Source: Saccharicrinis aurantiacus (GTDB taxonomy: Bacteria > Bacteroidota > Bacteroidia > Bacteroidales > Marinilabiliaceae). From it: a stretch of DNA of 64,000 nucleotides. Of this stretch, positions 37,541 to 48,400 are shown one piece after another (the stretch's first letter is position 1; each line of letters opens with the position of its first letter). The position numbers and the translations under genes are program-made. The DNA is taken from positions 1 through 64,000 of the forward strand of contig NZ_LYBV02000041.1 of the NCBI RefSeq assembly GCF_001660705.2, read 5' to 3'. Below the pieces are notes generated by a model. That model was not told the origin of the DNA. It saw only the letters and a list, made by a program, of their open reading frames with translations, and did no database searches.

Positions 37541-37635
37541 ATAATATAAAACTAAAAGCTTGGTCAACACCTAAGTAAACCCGAAGGATAAAAAAAAATA
37601 TTAATTATTAAAAGCTTCTAAAATTTTTAGAGTCT

Positions 37636-40600
37636 ATGAAGAGAAAAAGATTATTTAATTCGAAAAAAGGGCTGGGGCAATACCTGCTCACAACCTTGTT
37701 TGTGCTGCTTTTTTGCAGTATTGGAGCGCAAGCTCAAGAGCTAATTGTTACTGGTGTAATCGTAAGTGAAACAGATAATTTACCAATTCCTGGGGTTAGT
37801 GTAACTAAGAAAGGTACATCTGTTGGTACCATTACCAATATTGATGGTAAATATAGTATTAAAGCTATAAAAGGAGATGTGCTTGTTTTTAGATTTATAG
37901 GTATGCAGCAATATGAAGCCACTGTTTCAGACCCTAGGTTAGATGTAACAATGAAATCAGAATTAATATCACTAAATGAGGTGATTGCTATTGGTTATGG
38001 TTCGCAAAAGAAAAAAGAGGTAACTGGGGCTGTTGCTCATGTTTCTTCTGAAACAATATCTAAAACGGTAACTTCCGATTTAGGAGCTGCTCTTCAAGGT
38101 CAAGTAGCAGGTGTAAATGTTGTAGCTAGCTCAGGTGCACCAGGAGCTCAGGCAGAAGTATTAATCCGTGGTATCAGTTCACTAAGTGGTAATACACCTC
38201 TCTATGTGGTAGATGGTGTGCCACAAATTGGTAATCCTGGTATTAGTCCTAGTGAAATTGAATCACTGGATATTCTTAAAGATGCAGCTTCCTGCGCTAT
38301 ATACGGTGTTGAGGGTGCTGCTGGTGTTATCTTAATTACTACAAAACAAGGAAAAGAAGGTTCCTTAAAGGTTTCTGTTAATGCTAGTTATGGTATTCAG
38401 GATATCCGTTCAAGTACCCCAGTAATGAATTCCGTAGAGGATACTTACTTTAAAATCATAGAATCTAAAAACCGTAATCCAGGAACAAATGATAATGATG
38501 CCAATTTAAGTTTGGTTAAAAGCCCTAAATCTTTCCAATACGATACAAATATTAACGATGATGTATTTGTAGATAATGCTGCTGTTCAAGACTATAATAT
38601 TAATATTTCTGGAGGGTCAAAATCGATAACTTATAGTGTTGTAGCAGGTTATTTTGGGAAAGTTGGTTCTATCGTTAACTCAGATTTTAATCGTTTCAAT
38701 ACTCGTGCTAACACTACCTATAAAATGGGAAAATGGAATATTCAAGCCAGTTTAGCACTTACAACAGAGCAGAAACAAGCTGCTCCAGGAGGTATTATTA
38801 CCCAAACCATTAAGTATATGCCTACACAAGCACCTATTTCCCCGGATAACAGCGGTCAGATTGTTACTATTGGTGGAGATGATGGTAAAAGAGTAGGATG
38901 GGTAACTCAGAGTTTACAAAATACCGATGATACAAATAATACACGAGCACTGGCTAACTTAAATGTAGATTACGAGATTGTAAAAGGATTAAATATATCT
39001 ACGCGTTTTGGATATAATGTTTTTAATTCATACAGAAAGCGTTTTGCACCATTTCAAGATGTAATAACCATATGGGATGATCCCGTTACGAATAACGAAG
39101 ATAGTTACGTAAGAAACGATGCAATAATCAGTACGGGAATTACTTCTGAATCAGGACTTAGGTATCAAGCTAAATTTGGCAAACATAAGATTACTGCACA
39201 AGGAATATTCTCTATTAAAGAAAATAGAAGAGAGCAATTTTATGCTCGTAGAGAGGGTGTTCTCGATAACTCAATAAGTGTACTGAACGGTACTTCTATA
39301 AATTCTGAAGTAGGCTCAGGTACAGATTATGTGAACAAGCAAATTGGTACTTTGGCACGTATCCTTTATAATTATAAAGGCAAGTATTCGCTTAATGTAA
39401 GTGGAAGATATGATGGTTCATCACGTTTTGCAGAGGAGAATAGATGGGGATTTTTTCCATCAGTTTCTGCAGCATGGAATATCTCTGACGAAGGTTTTTG
39501 GTCTCCTTTAACAGATTTTTCGAACGGTGTTAAGTTGAGAGTTAGTAGAGGAACTGTTGGTAATAATCGTATTCCAGATTACTCTTACTCTGCAAGTGTT
39601 ACCTCACAAAACTATGCGTTTGGTCCTGAAGGATCTAATTTGTCTCAAGGTATGACACAAACTTCTTTTGGAAATCCTTATGCTTCATGGGAAACATCAG
39701 TGATGTATAATTTAGGACTTGATATGGCTTTCTTTAAAAACAAACTAACATTTTCTGCTGAATATTACCATACCGAGAAAGAAGATATGTTATTCCCTAT
39801 TAACTTACCAGGTTCAACAAGTGGTGTAAGTAATGCTAAAGTAACCCTAAATGTAGGGGATATGACCAATACTGGTTATGAGTTCGCCATAGGATGGCGC
39901 GATCATGTTGGTAAGTTAAATTATGGAATTAATGGAACATTTACTACCAATGAAAATAAAATCACCAAAATGATTTCAAACAACTCCTATGAGTTGACTG
40001 ATGATAGTGGTTTAATTGCTGGAGCCAAAGAAACTTCACAAATAACAGCTTTGGCAGAGGGTTATGAGGCAGGTGCCTTCTTTGTGTATACTACAGATGG
40101 TATAGTTGATACCCATCAAAAATTAGCTGAATATCAAAAACTAGTTCCTTCTGCTCAAATGGGTGATTTAATTTATAAAGATAATAATGGTGATGGTCAA
40201 ATAGGAAGTGCAGATAGGGTATATGTAGGTAGTGGATTACCAGAATATGAAATAGGATGTAATTTATCGGCCGATTATAAGGGGATAGATTTGAGTATAC
40301 AAATGTATGCAGCAATAGGTCATGAAATTATGAATGGTTCTAAAGCGACAGCTTTTGGTTGGGGACGCCATAAAGATTTATTGTATCAATACTCCGAATC
40401 AAACCCTGTAACCCCAATTCCTGCCTACATGGGCGATGCAAAAAGTGCTAGTCAAAACTACAGAGGCTATACCGATCTTTGGTTAGAAGATGGATCGTAT
40501 TTACGTATTAGAAATATTACCCTAGGGTATAGCTTTTCTCAAAAAGCATTGTCTAAAGTTGGTATTAGTAAGGCAAGGTTTTTTGTAAACGCACAAAATC

Positions 40601-40728
40601 CATTTACAATTACAAAATATACTGGTTATGATCCTGAAATTGGTGGTAACATTAATTCTAAAGGTTTGGATAAAGGAAACTATCCTGTAACAGCAGTATA
40701 CTCTATAGGAATGAATCTTAATTTTTAA
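37636..40728 (+). CDS. SusC/RagA-family TonB-linked outer-membrane transporter
   Basis: The 1030-residue protein has a signal peptide to IGAQAQE (residue about 35). A carboxypeptidase-regulatory-like domain follows (TGVIVSETDNLPIPGVSVTK ... GTSVGTITNIDGKYSI). The SusC plug starts at VIAIGYGSQKKKEVTGAV (about 117) and contains PLYVVDGVPQ and DAASCAIYGVEGAAGVILI. The beta-barrel ends in Phe (MNLNF). It imports oligosaccharides with energy from TonB. The usual 'ASAAAIYG' is here ASCAIYGVEG, a small variation. The SusD gene begins 2 bp after the stop, so the pair is tightly coupled. Confidence 0.97.
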   Translation: MKRKRLFNSKKGLGQYLLTTLFVLLFCSIGAQAQELIVTGVIVSETDNLPIPGVSVTKKGTSVGTITNIDGKYSIKAIKGDVLVFRFIGMQQYEATVSDPRLDVTMKSELISLNEVIAIGYGSQKKKEVTGAVAHVSSETISKTVTSDLGAALQGQVAGVNVVASSGAPGAQAEVLIRGISSLSGNTPLYVVDGVPQIGNPGISPSEIESLDILKDAASCAIYGVEGAAGVILITTKQGKEGSLKVSVNASYGIQDIRSSTPVMNSVEDTYFKIIESKNRNPGTNDNDANLSLVKSPKSFQYDTNINDDVFVDNAAVQDYNINISGGSKSITYSVVAGYFGKVGSIVNSDFNRFNTRANTTYKMGKWNIQASLALTTEQKQAAPGGIITQTIKYMPTQAPISPDNSGQIVTIGGDDGKRVGWVTQSLQNTDDTNNTRALANLNVDYEIVKGLNISTRFGYNVFNSYRKRFAPFQDVITIWDDPVTNNEDSYVRNDAIISTGITSESGLRYQAKFGKHKITAQGIFSIKENRREQFYARREGVLDNSISVLNGTSINSEVGSGTDYVNKQIGTLARILYNYKGKYSLNVSGRYDGSSRFAEENRWGFFPSVSAAWNISDEGFWSPLTDFSNGVKLRVSRGTVGNNRIPDYSYSASVTSQNYAFGPEGSNLSQGMTQTSFGNPYASWETSVMYNLGLDMAFFKNKLTFSAEYYHTEKEDMLFPINLPGSTSGVSNAKVTLNVGDMTNTGYEFAIGWRDHVGKLNYGINGTFTTNENKITKMISNNSYELTDDSGLIAGAKETSQITALAEGYEAGAFFVYTTDGIVDTHQKLAEYQKLVPSAQMGDLIYKDNNGDGQIGSADRVYVGSGLPEYEIGCNLSADYKGIDLSIQMYAAIGHEIMNGSKATAFGWGRHKDLLYQYSESNPVTPIPAYMGDAKSASQNYRGYTDLWLEDGSYLRIRNITLGYSFSQKALSKVGISKARFFVNAQNPFTITKYTGYDPEIGGNINSKGLDKGNYPVTAVYSIGMNLNF

Positions 40729-40730
40729 TT

Positions 40731-42521
40731 ATGGTTATTATGAAATTAAATATATATAAGTCTTTAATGGTAGCTCTACTGATGGTTGTAGTATTTACAT
40801 CTTGTGAAGACTACTTAACAGAGGTAGACCCTAACGGTTTAACAACAGATAGTTATTGGCGAAATCTAAAGGATACTGATGCCGGTATTACAGCTACATA
40901 TTCAACATTATTAAATCATTTTATAATTAGTCTAGATGCCGAGGGATGCAGAACAGATGAAGGTTGGCCGGGGTACGGAAGACCAACACCTAATGGTAAT
41001 GGTAAGTTAGATTGGTATTACAACACATATAATAATAGCTCTGAGGAAGTTGGAAAAAAATGGAATGCTTGTTATCAAGGCATATTTAGAGCTAATCAAG
41101 TAATTAAAGCGCTTAATAATTTAGAGTTAACAGATGCAGAAGAATTGGTAGAAAAAGATCTTCAAATGGCGCAAGCACGCTTTTTAAGAGGTTTATTTCA
41201 TTTCTATTTGTATTCAGCTTATAACAAAGGAGAAGTAATTATTGGAAGAAGTGTACCTGATGAGTTAGAAGAGTATTATTCAGGACTATCACCAGCTAAA
41301 GAGGTGCGCGATTTTTATTTAGCAGATTTATATTTTGCTTTTGAAAACTTAAAAGGTGTATCATCAAGTACTACCCATGTGTTAGGAAAAGCCACGGAAT
41401 CTACAGTAGCTACTATTTTAGGGAATAGTTATTTATATGAGAATAATTTAGACTCTGCCATGTTCTTTTATAATGAGGTTATGTCTAACAAAAATCTTGA
41501 GTTAGTAAGTGGTAATGATGTTATTCCTGGAGCAGAGTGTAAGATGTTCTCTATTAAGGGTGAGAATAATAGTGAGTCTATTTTCGAGATTAGTTATAAT
41601 TTAAATCACGATGTTGAACTAAATCGTTGGTCAGAAGTGAGTATGCACAATCGTTGGGCTGAGCAAACTGCCAGCACACGCGGACCAATTACTCCTGCTT
41701 GGTTAGTACATACATTCAAAAATGAGAAATTAGATCCTTTAGACGATCGAAATTACTACGTTGATGAAACCGCTCCTTCAGGACGTACCATGCGTAACGT
41801 ATCCTTACGTTCTTCTGCTTCAATTACTTGTGTGGAAGATACAAGGTCGCCATGGTATGGTGGTGTAGAGAGTGTTGCCGAAGCGGCTAATTTCTCATAT
41901 AATGGATGGGGATTTGGTATGTGTAGGAAATATTACGATCCAGCGTTAATAGAAAAAGAGGGGTGGGAGTCTGGCCTAAACGTTTCATTAAATCGTTTAT
42001 CTGAGGTTTATATTAATATGGCAGAGTGCTTACATCGCACAGGCGAAACACAAAAGGCGCTTGATCTTATTAATCAAGTAAGAGCACGATGGGGCCTCGT
42101 TTTATTAGGTACTGCAGGTACCGATATTGCACATACCTATGATGGAGAAGATTACCTTGCAGATACTGATTTATTGATGAACCACATTATGTATGTTGAA
42201 AAACCTTTAGAAACATATTTAGAAGGGTTCTCTACTCGATGGTTCGATTTACGCCGATGGGGTATTGCAAAAGAACGTTTTGAAGATTTAGCAAGTAGAA
42301 CCTATTATGGTGTAGATTTCACTTTTATTAGAATGTCAGATAATAAAGAGGTAACGGAGCAAAGGGTTTCTATTGTTGATGTTGTAGATCCAGGATATAC
42401 AGGGAAAACAACTGTTATAGATAATGAGTACGATGTAAAGGCCCTTAATTATAATCCGGCTATACATGATTGGCTTCCGATACCTAATGATGAAACCACA
42501 TCAAATTCAGAGATTGACTAA
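40731..42521 (+). CDS. SusD/RagB-family glycan-binding lipoprotein
   Basis: The protein of about 595 residues has a lipobox FTSC (Cys about 25), then CEDYLTEVDPNG typical of SusD. The TPR-like SusD fold is seen in DTDAGITATYSTL, AQARFLRGLFHFYLY, RLSEVYINMAECLHRTGET, and RWFDLRRWGIA near the C terminus. It caps the SusC pore on the cell surface and binds the glycan. An ATG at 40740 (MKLNIYK) is an equally good start. It lies directly downstream of SusC. Confidence 0.96.
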   Translation: MVIMKLNIYKSLMVALLMVVVFTSCEDYLTEVDPNGLTTDSYWRNLKDTDAGITATYSTLLNHFIISLDAEGCRTDEGWPGYGRPTPNGNGKLDWYYNTYNNSSEEVGKKWNACYQGIFRANQVIKALNNLELTDAEELVEKDLQMAQARFLRGLFHFYLYSAYNKGEVIIGRSVPDELEEYYSGLSPAKEVRDFYLADLYFAFENLKGVSSSTTHVLGKATESTVATILGNSYLYENNLDSAMFFYNEVMSNKNLELVSGNDVIPGAECKMFSIKGENNSESIFEISYNLNHDVELNRWSEVSMHNRWAEQTASTRGPITPAWLVHTFKNEKLDPLDDRNYYVDETAPSGRTMRNVSLRSSASITCVEDTRSPWYGGVESVAEAANFSYNGWGFGMCRKYYDPALIEKEGWESGLNVSLNRLSEVYINMAECLHRTGETQKALDLINQVRARWGLVLLGTAGTDIAHTYDGEDYLADTDLLMNHIMYVEKPLETYLEGFSTRWFDLRRWGIAKERFEDLASRTYYGVDFTFIRMSDNKEVTEQRVSIVDVVDPGYTGKTTVIDNEYDVKALNYNPAIHDWLPIPNDETTSNSEID

Positions 42522-42539
42522 GAACTAAATTTAAGAAAA

Positions 42540-44234
42540 ATGAAAAATACATTAAATATAATGGCACTATTTGCACTTCTTTTATTTGCAGGGTGTCAAG
42601 ATGACGAATATGTAGCTCCAGATAGTTTATCAGATGTTACATGGTATTCAAGTATTCCGCATGGCGATGATGTTGCTGTTAATCAAGGCTACTTTATATC
42701 TTTTATGGATGCCTCGCTAAATGCAACAAGCCATACGTGGACTATTGAAGAAGGTAATAATTATCTTATTAATGGATTTGATGTGAACGAAAAAGCAGAT
42801 TCATTGCTACCTTCTTTCATCAATGAAGAGGCAGGCTTATCAGTAAGCGACCCTACTATTCATGTGTTATTTAATAACCCAGGTTTAAACACAGTTCGTT
42901 TAAAAAACACCTTTTCTGAGAAAGTTTCTTTCAAAGGGGAGTTTCCCTTAGAAGCTATCAAAGTTGGAGACGAATGGGTAATTGATACTTCTTTTGTAGT
43001 AGATGTATATGCTGAGATAGAACCTTCGTTTTTAGTTAAAAAGGAAAATGAAGATGGTGTTGAGGAAGTACTATATACCTTTAATTCGGGAGATGAAATA
43101 CCGGCTGATTCTTCTTTATGGAAGAAAATTACAATAGAATCTGGCGAGAAGCTAACTTTTGTTGACATTACCGAAGTTGGTCGTCCAACTGATAGATGGT
43201 GGTATTTAGAAGGAGCCTCATATGAAGATGGTACTTCAGGAGGCGACTCAACTCGCACAGCTTCATATTACAATATGGGTTTGTATAGTGGGCAGCTTAA
43301 AGGTATCCGTAAAGGAGACTTTCCATCGGCGGAAACAGAAATTCAGATGCCTTTATTTATTGAAACCACGCAATCATCCAAACTTTTAGAAGCAGTAAAT
43401 TCTCCTAAAGTACAAGAGGATGAAACAATCGCCATAACTATCTCAGGAGCATTAGTTCCGTTTACCGATCAAGAGGATTTCTTTACGGTAATAGTAAATA
43501 ATGCCGATGCTTGGGTCGTTGATAAACAAGTTGAAGTGATTGCTGCAGCAAGAGGTGCAGTAAAAAATGAAATTAGTTTAACCCTTGGTGAGGCTATTTA
43601 TAATACAGATATAGTAACCGTTGCTTATAATAATACAGGTAGTACTATTCTTTCTGGAGATGATCGTCAGTTAGAATCGTTCGCAGCTATTGAAGCAAGC
43701 AATTACTATGCAGGTAATTACTTAAATGCGAACTGGGCAGGTTATGAGGATTACAATTCCAACTGGAAATCGGCATTCTGTGTAGGTTATTGGGTAGGAA
43801 ATGGTAATGGAAGTGAAGCAGACCCAATTTTTGGACGTAATACAGAAAGACCTTTTTCAGGTGCGGCAAGTATGAAATATACAGCTAGAGATGGGGTTAA
43901 GGCTGTGTCTCTTGCTGGCGAAGATTTTGCCGGACAATTAACAGAGGCTGGTTTGTACCGTGTATCTTTTAAATTATTTATAGATACCAATACAACCATG
44001 AGTACTATTAGAGCTGTAATACAAAAACCATGGACGCTTTTAATGTGGGATTTCTCAGACCAACCAAAAGGTGAATGGGTTACAATGAGTCAGGATGTAA
44101 TGTTTGATGAAGTACCTTCTGGTAAATTAAATATTCAGGTTAAAACTACTGATGGAAATAATGGAAGTGCTACAGGTGATCAAATTTTCTATTTGGATGA
44201 TATAAGTTTTGTACCTCTGCAAACTCGTCCGTAA
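42540..44234 (+). CDS. Surface glycan-binding-type lipoprotein
   Basis: The 564-residue protein has a lipoprotein signal (LLFAGC, Cys19). The N-terminal half contains a PKD/Ig-like segment (NATSHTWTIEEGN ... GLNTVRLKNTF). The middle part has Ig-like strands (LVPFTDQEDFFTVIVNN). The C-terminal 170 residues look like a carbohydrate-binding beta-sandwich: AASMKYTARDG, AGLYRVSFKLFI, LLMWDFSDQPKGEWVTM and FYLDDISF. The same pattern recurs twice in the secreted protein at 52704. It lies 18 bp after SusD and probably acts as the locus's surface glycan-binding protein (SusE/F position), though sequence family assignment is open. Confidence 0.75.
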   Translation: MKNTLNIMALFALLLFAGCQDDEYVAPDSLSDVTWYSSIPHGDDVAVNQGYFISFMDASLNATSHTWTIEEGNNYLINGFDVNEKADSLLPSFINEEAGLSVSDPTIHVLFNNPGLNTVRLKNTFSEKVSFKGEFPLEAIKVGDEWVIDTSFVVDVYAEIEPSFLVKKENEDGVEEVLYTFNSGDEIPADSSLWKKITIESGEKLTFVDITEVGRPTDRWWYLEGASYEDGTSGGDSTRTASYYNMGLYSGQLKGIRKGDFPSAETEIQMPLFIETTQSSKLLEAVNSPKVQEDETIAITISGALVPFTDQEDFFTVIVNNADAWVVDKQVEVIAAARGAVKNEISLTLGEAIYNTDIVTVAYNNTGSTILSGDDRQLESFAAIEASNYYAGNYLNANWAGYEDYNSNWKSAFCVGYWVGNGNGSEADPIFGRNTERPFSGAASMKYTARDGVKAVSLAGEDFAGQLTEAGLYRVSFKLFIDTNTTMSTIRAVIQKPWTLLMWDFSDQPKGEWVTMSQDVMFDEVPSGKLNIQVKTTDGNNGSATGDQIFYLDDISFVPLQTRP

Positions 44235-44513
44235 TATATAATTATGTGAGAAAGCCTCTGTTTATTCACGCAGAGGCGAACTAATTAATATTAAAGAAAT
44301 ATATGAAGCTTGTATAGGTAGCAAAAATAACTAAACTCCTCTATTTAGGAATTATAGGCATTACCTATCAAGGGTCATTAGTATTTAAAGTATGAAACAA
44401 ACATGCTAATTTGATTATCTAAATCGGCAAACGAGAAGGTGATTAAATTGATTTTGCAAGCCTGTCTGCTGACAGACAGGTTTCATATTAACATTGAAAA
44501 TAAATTTAAACAG
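44235..44513. other. Intergenic region with two hairpins
   Basis: GCCTCTG (44254-44260) pairs with CAGAGGC (44271-44277) just past the 42540 gene; it lacks a T tail. CCTGTCTG (44461-44468) pairs perfectly with CAGACAGG (44473-44480) 33 bp before the next start codon. The second could fold in the leader of the small lipoprotein. No gene is seen. Confidence 0.65.
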
Positions 44514-45080
44514 ATGAAAAATAATATATTATTTACAGCAGTGTTTACTCTGATGCTTGTTTTTGTAAGTTGTGAGGAAGAAACTTGGCTACAGCCAGAT
44601 ATTAAATTGGTACCTATATATAGTTTAACAGAAATAGAAGGGGGGACACCTTTCTCTATGGAAGTTTATAGAGAGCAGCCTTTATTGATTGAAAATAGTA
44701 CAACAGCTGAATTACCGAAGCTAACGAATTATGAAACTAATCTTTATAGTGATACAACAAATCAACAAAGTTATGGAATTAACTTCTCGGTAGATATTGA
44801 AAATGTTTATACCGAAACAGATATTCTAACAGACTCTGTTAAACATGAAGATGTTACTGTTGTTGAAATACATAAAGACTACACTATTCTAGGAGATGTA
44901 GAAACGAGTGTAGGAACGCTCAAAATAGAGTCGACAGAAGTATCTACTTTAACCACTATCGTGTACCAGTTACAAGCTAACGGAGATTGGGTATTTACAG
45001 AAAACCCTCCTGTTGTAGAGGAAAGCTCTTCTGTTTTTGAAGGAAGTGCTGTTATTACAGCAGAAGAACGTTATAACTAA
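44514..45080 (+). CDS. Small hypothetical lipoprotein of the utilization locus
   Basis: The protein of about 188 residues starts MKNNILFTAVF with a lipobox FVSC (Cys20); an upstream in-frame ATG at 44439 gives a poor signal and is rejected. The rest is acidic and beta-rich (INFSVDIENVYTETDI, TVVEIHKDYTILGDV), with an FEGSAVITAEERYN end. I do not recognise a family. The position after SusCD and before a terminator suggests a surface accessory protein of the same operon. Confidence 0.75.
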   Translation: MKNNILFTAVFTLMLVFVSCEEETWLQPDIKLVPIYSLTEIEGGTPFSMEVYREQPLLIENSTTAELPKLTNYETNLYSDTTNQQSYGINFSVDIENVYTETDILTDSVKHEDVTVVEIHKDYTILGDVETSVGTLKIESTEVSTLTTIVYQLQANGDWVFTENPPVVEESSSVFEGSAVITAEERYN

Positions 45081-45103
45081 AAAGTTTTCTTTTATCATAT
45101 CAA

Positions 45104-45133
45104 AGAGGCTGTCTCAATTGAGATGGCCTTTTT
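45104..45133 (+). terminator. Terminator of the SusCD operon
   Basis: AGGC and TCTC arms pair with GAGA and GCCT around AATT, followed by TTTTT. It lies 23 bp after the last gene. The stretch 45134-45456, between convergent genes, shows only a short palindromic motif around CGGGTTTAACCCG (45219-45231). Confidence 0.8.
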
Positions 45134-45456
45134 AGTTTTTCATTAAACCTATATTTAATCAAAGCTGAAAATTGAGAACCTATTTGAAAACCTGTATGAT
45201 TTTCGATTTATATTTCGGGTTTAACCCGGATTCAAAAGATAATAATTAATATTACCCAAATATGGGCTATTGAGAAATCGTATCCCAATAGTATAACTAA
45301 ACCCCTTGGTTACACAATTAATGAGATAGTGTCAATACAAAAAGAGGATGCCCAATCTACATTGAACACCCTCTATATTAATTAATCTGGATTCTATTTC
45401 CTAACTCAAACTCAGTTTAATAAACTGAAAATCTACTTGGTCAAAGTAGCAATTCC

Positions 45457-48400
45457 TTAGTTTTTATAAACCTTACGTGTAATTGTTGTATTTCCATTAA
45501 TTATTTTAACAAAATATAAACCGCTTTTGTAGTTCGATACATTTAACATAGAGTGCGATTTAACTAAGCTACGACTTAAAACTATTGTTCCGAGATTGTT
45601 AATGATAAATAGTTTGGCATCACTTTCTATTTTGGCATCCAAATCAATATGTAACATTTCATTTACCGGATTTGGATATATTTTTAACTGCTTAGCGGTT
45701 GAAGTTAATGGGGCGTCAATTTCAGCGTTTTTCAGATGATTCTCAGAAATTGTAAAATCTTTATTTATCTGATGGATTTGCATATTAGAGCCTTTAGCTG
45801 TTATGCGTACACGACAGTAATACTCACCCGTTTCATCCGGAATTGTAAGGTTTACATTTATTTCATCCTGCCCGGCATTTACGGGAATATTTTTTTGCTT
45901 TAATAAAGCCCATGGACCTCTTTTTATAAGTGCAACATTTATCTCTCTATCCTCACTAGCAGAATAGTTAATGTTTATGCTAGCCTCCTCACCAAGCGAC
46001 ACTTCATCTGGCGTAACAACAGATATTATTTCATCGGTAAAAGAATTGCTTATAACAACAGGTTTTGTGGTATTACCTCCAATTTTCTCTTCCCATGTTT
46101 CTCCTTCAGGCATCATGTAGGCTAACCATCGGTAGGTATCGTTAACCGAAGGATTATTTTTAGGTGTAATGCTAACTGTTAATGTACCATTATTAGTTTT
46201 AGAGACAGTTGTTGTTTTGCCTCCATGCATTGTTCCTTTGGTAGTGTTTTGTAAGCCAATATAAATATCTCTGCTAGCAGACGTTTCGTATTGAACTGTC
46301 ACATTTACTTCATCGGTAGTATTAATACCTGATGGTGCACTCATTGACTTAATTTCATCGACAGCAGATATGTCACCAAGCGGGCTATCTAGTTCGATAT
46401 CAATAAAACGGAATAAACCGCACTTAATATCCACGTCAATAGATGAAGAATTACTGACGCTATAGCTTGTTCCATCTAAAATATCAGTCATTTTTATAGG
46501 ATTAACCGTATGAAAAGTAACAGTAGCCGTTTTGTCACTTGGGTTGATGTAACCGCCATCAATAATGGTTAAGCGCAAATGTGTTGGTGATGTTTGAGAA
46601 ACTACCCATGCCACTTCTCCCGAAACTGTTAATGGAAGTTTTTTAGCCCTTTCCTCAATATCGTTCTTTATGGTTTGATAATACTCCTTAGCAGTATAGG
46701 TTGTATTTCCATCAGAAGAGTAATAATTGTGTCCATCCGTAATATACTCCTTGGTAATGTTTTTGTATAGCGGATGTAAATGATCTGTTAAAGAACCCCG
46801 AGGAGCCGTTTTATCGGCATACTTTCCTTCTTGAGGAGGGGTAATTAATACCATTCCATTTTTATAAGGAGGCAAGAAGTTTAAACGACGGTCTTTTACG
46901 CCGGATGCATAACTAGAGAAATCCCAATCGGATACTTGTGCTCCTGACCATCCTCCTGTTAAACGACCAAATACGTAGGCATCATTTCCTGTTAATTCAA
47001 CATCGTCTCGAACTGTCCAACTACCATCATTAGCTTCGCGTAAAAATTTTTCATCAGGTGTTATCATACTCAGGTGCACCGGCGAAAGACTAACAATTTC
47101 AGAACGTTTGGGTACATAAAGGGCTCCCTTTGCAATCAATTCATATAGGAAACTCATATAGTCCGAATCTACTTCGAAATTATGAGGGTATCGGGCACCA
47201 CATGCAATGTTATAAATACAATAACGTAAAAAGTGGTTGGGTAACATTTGATGACTATAGCTACGTGACCTCATAAAGTTAGTATTGTCGCGTGCAGCTC
47301 TGCAGCCCCAATCATCTACTACGCCGCTTGCCCACATTCCCATTCTACCTGCAATGGTTTGATCCATCGACATATCTTCTGTTTCTTCCATGGCAGCAAC
47401 AAAAACATCTGAGAATTCACCCGTTAAAAAGTGAGACCAGTGCGGAGTATAAGGTGTAGAAAACCAAAAGGCATGTTTGCTACGAATGTAAATATTCGCA
47501 TTTTTACCCTGTGAATATTCTGCCAATGGATAAAACAAATTATCCATTGCAAATTCAAACTCTTCCACATCAGCATCTAACTCAGGATAAATGATAACCG
47601 TTTTTTTACCGTTGGCACCATCAATCACTTTTTTGGTGGTTTCAGGGTTGTAAAAGTATACATCCCTTCCGTGGCCTCCACGAAAAGTGATGCCCGGCTC
47701 ATTATCATATTCAGGAATTAACGCGCTTAATACTTCTTGTTGAGTTAAGTCATATATTTTTCGTTGATCACGTCCTTCTTCAAAATGAGTATTGTTTAGT
47801 ACCGAACGATCCCAATCTTCAACATTTTTTGAGAAAACGTGATTTAGAAACTCAGGACTGGAATAATTATTTTTAATATTAGAAATAATATCGCTAGCCC
47901 CAACTGGTGTATCCATAATATAAACTTTTAACGGATCTCTTTCCCAAGATGGTTTCTCATAACTTTTAAGCGCATTTCTTGATATTTGGGTGTTTGCAAG
48001 AATGTTGGTTATGTTTCCAGGAGGGGTTAATGCAGCATATTCCTGTTTCCAACTTGCATTATCTAAATCGATGATATGAATACAGCTTCCACCACTTTGC
48101 GAGCTTCCTAAAACAATTTTATTACTAGAAGGGTCTTTCCACATAGAGTTGAAAGAGTACTTACCAGTTAAGACTTCTAGTTTACTAACATCAAGAGATT
48201 CGGGTATCAATCCTATTTGATTTCCTGTTAATATAAAGTAATAGGTTTCATTATTTACTTTTATAACATCGGGTTGAATAACTCTATAACCAAATGCAAG
48301 GTTCATTTCTTGTCCTGCATAAAAAGTTGTAATAGTACCTGTAGTAACATCTAATATGCTCATATTTGGGTTTTGATTAGCGTTTGCAGCGCCAAGTAAT

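Noticed and set aside
37564-37635. Separate promoter for SusC
   Set aside because: The 95-bp gap after the GH110 gene has no TAnnTTTG element, so operon transcription is simpler.
45134-45456. Third copy of the 105-bp repeat
   Set aside because: Only ATATTTCGGGTTTAACCC resembles one end of the repeat; the rest does not align.
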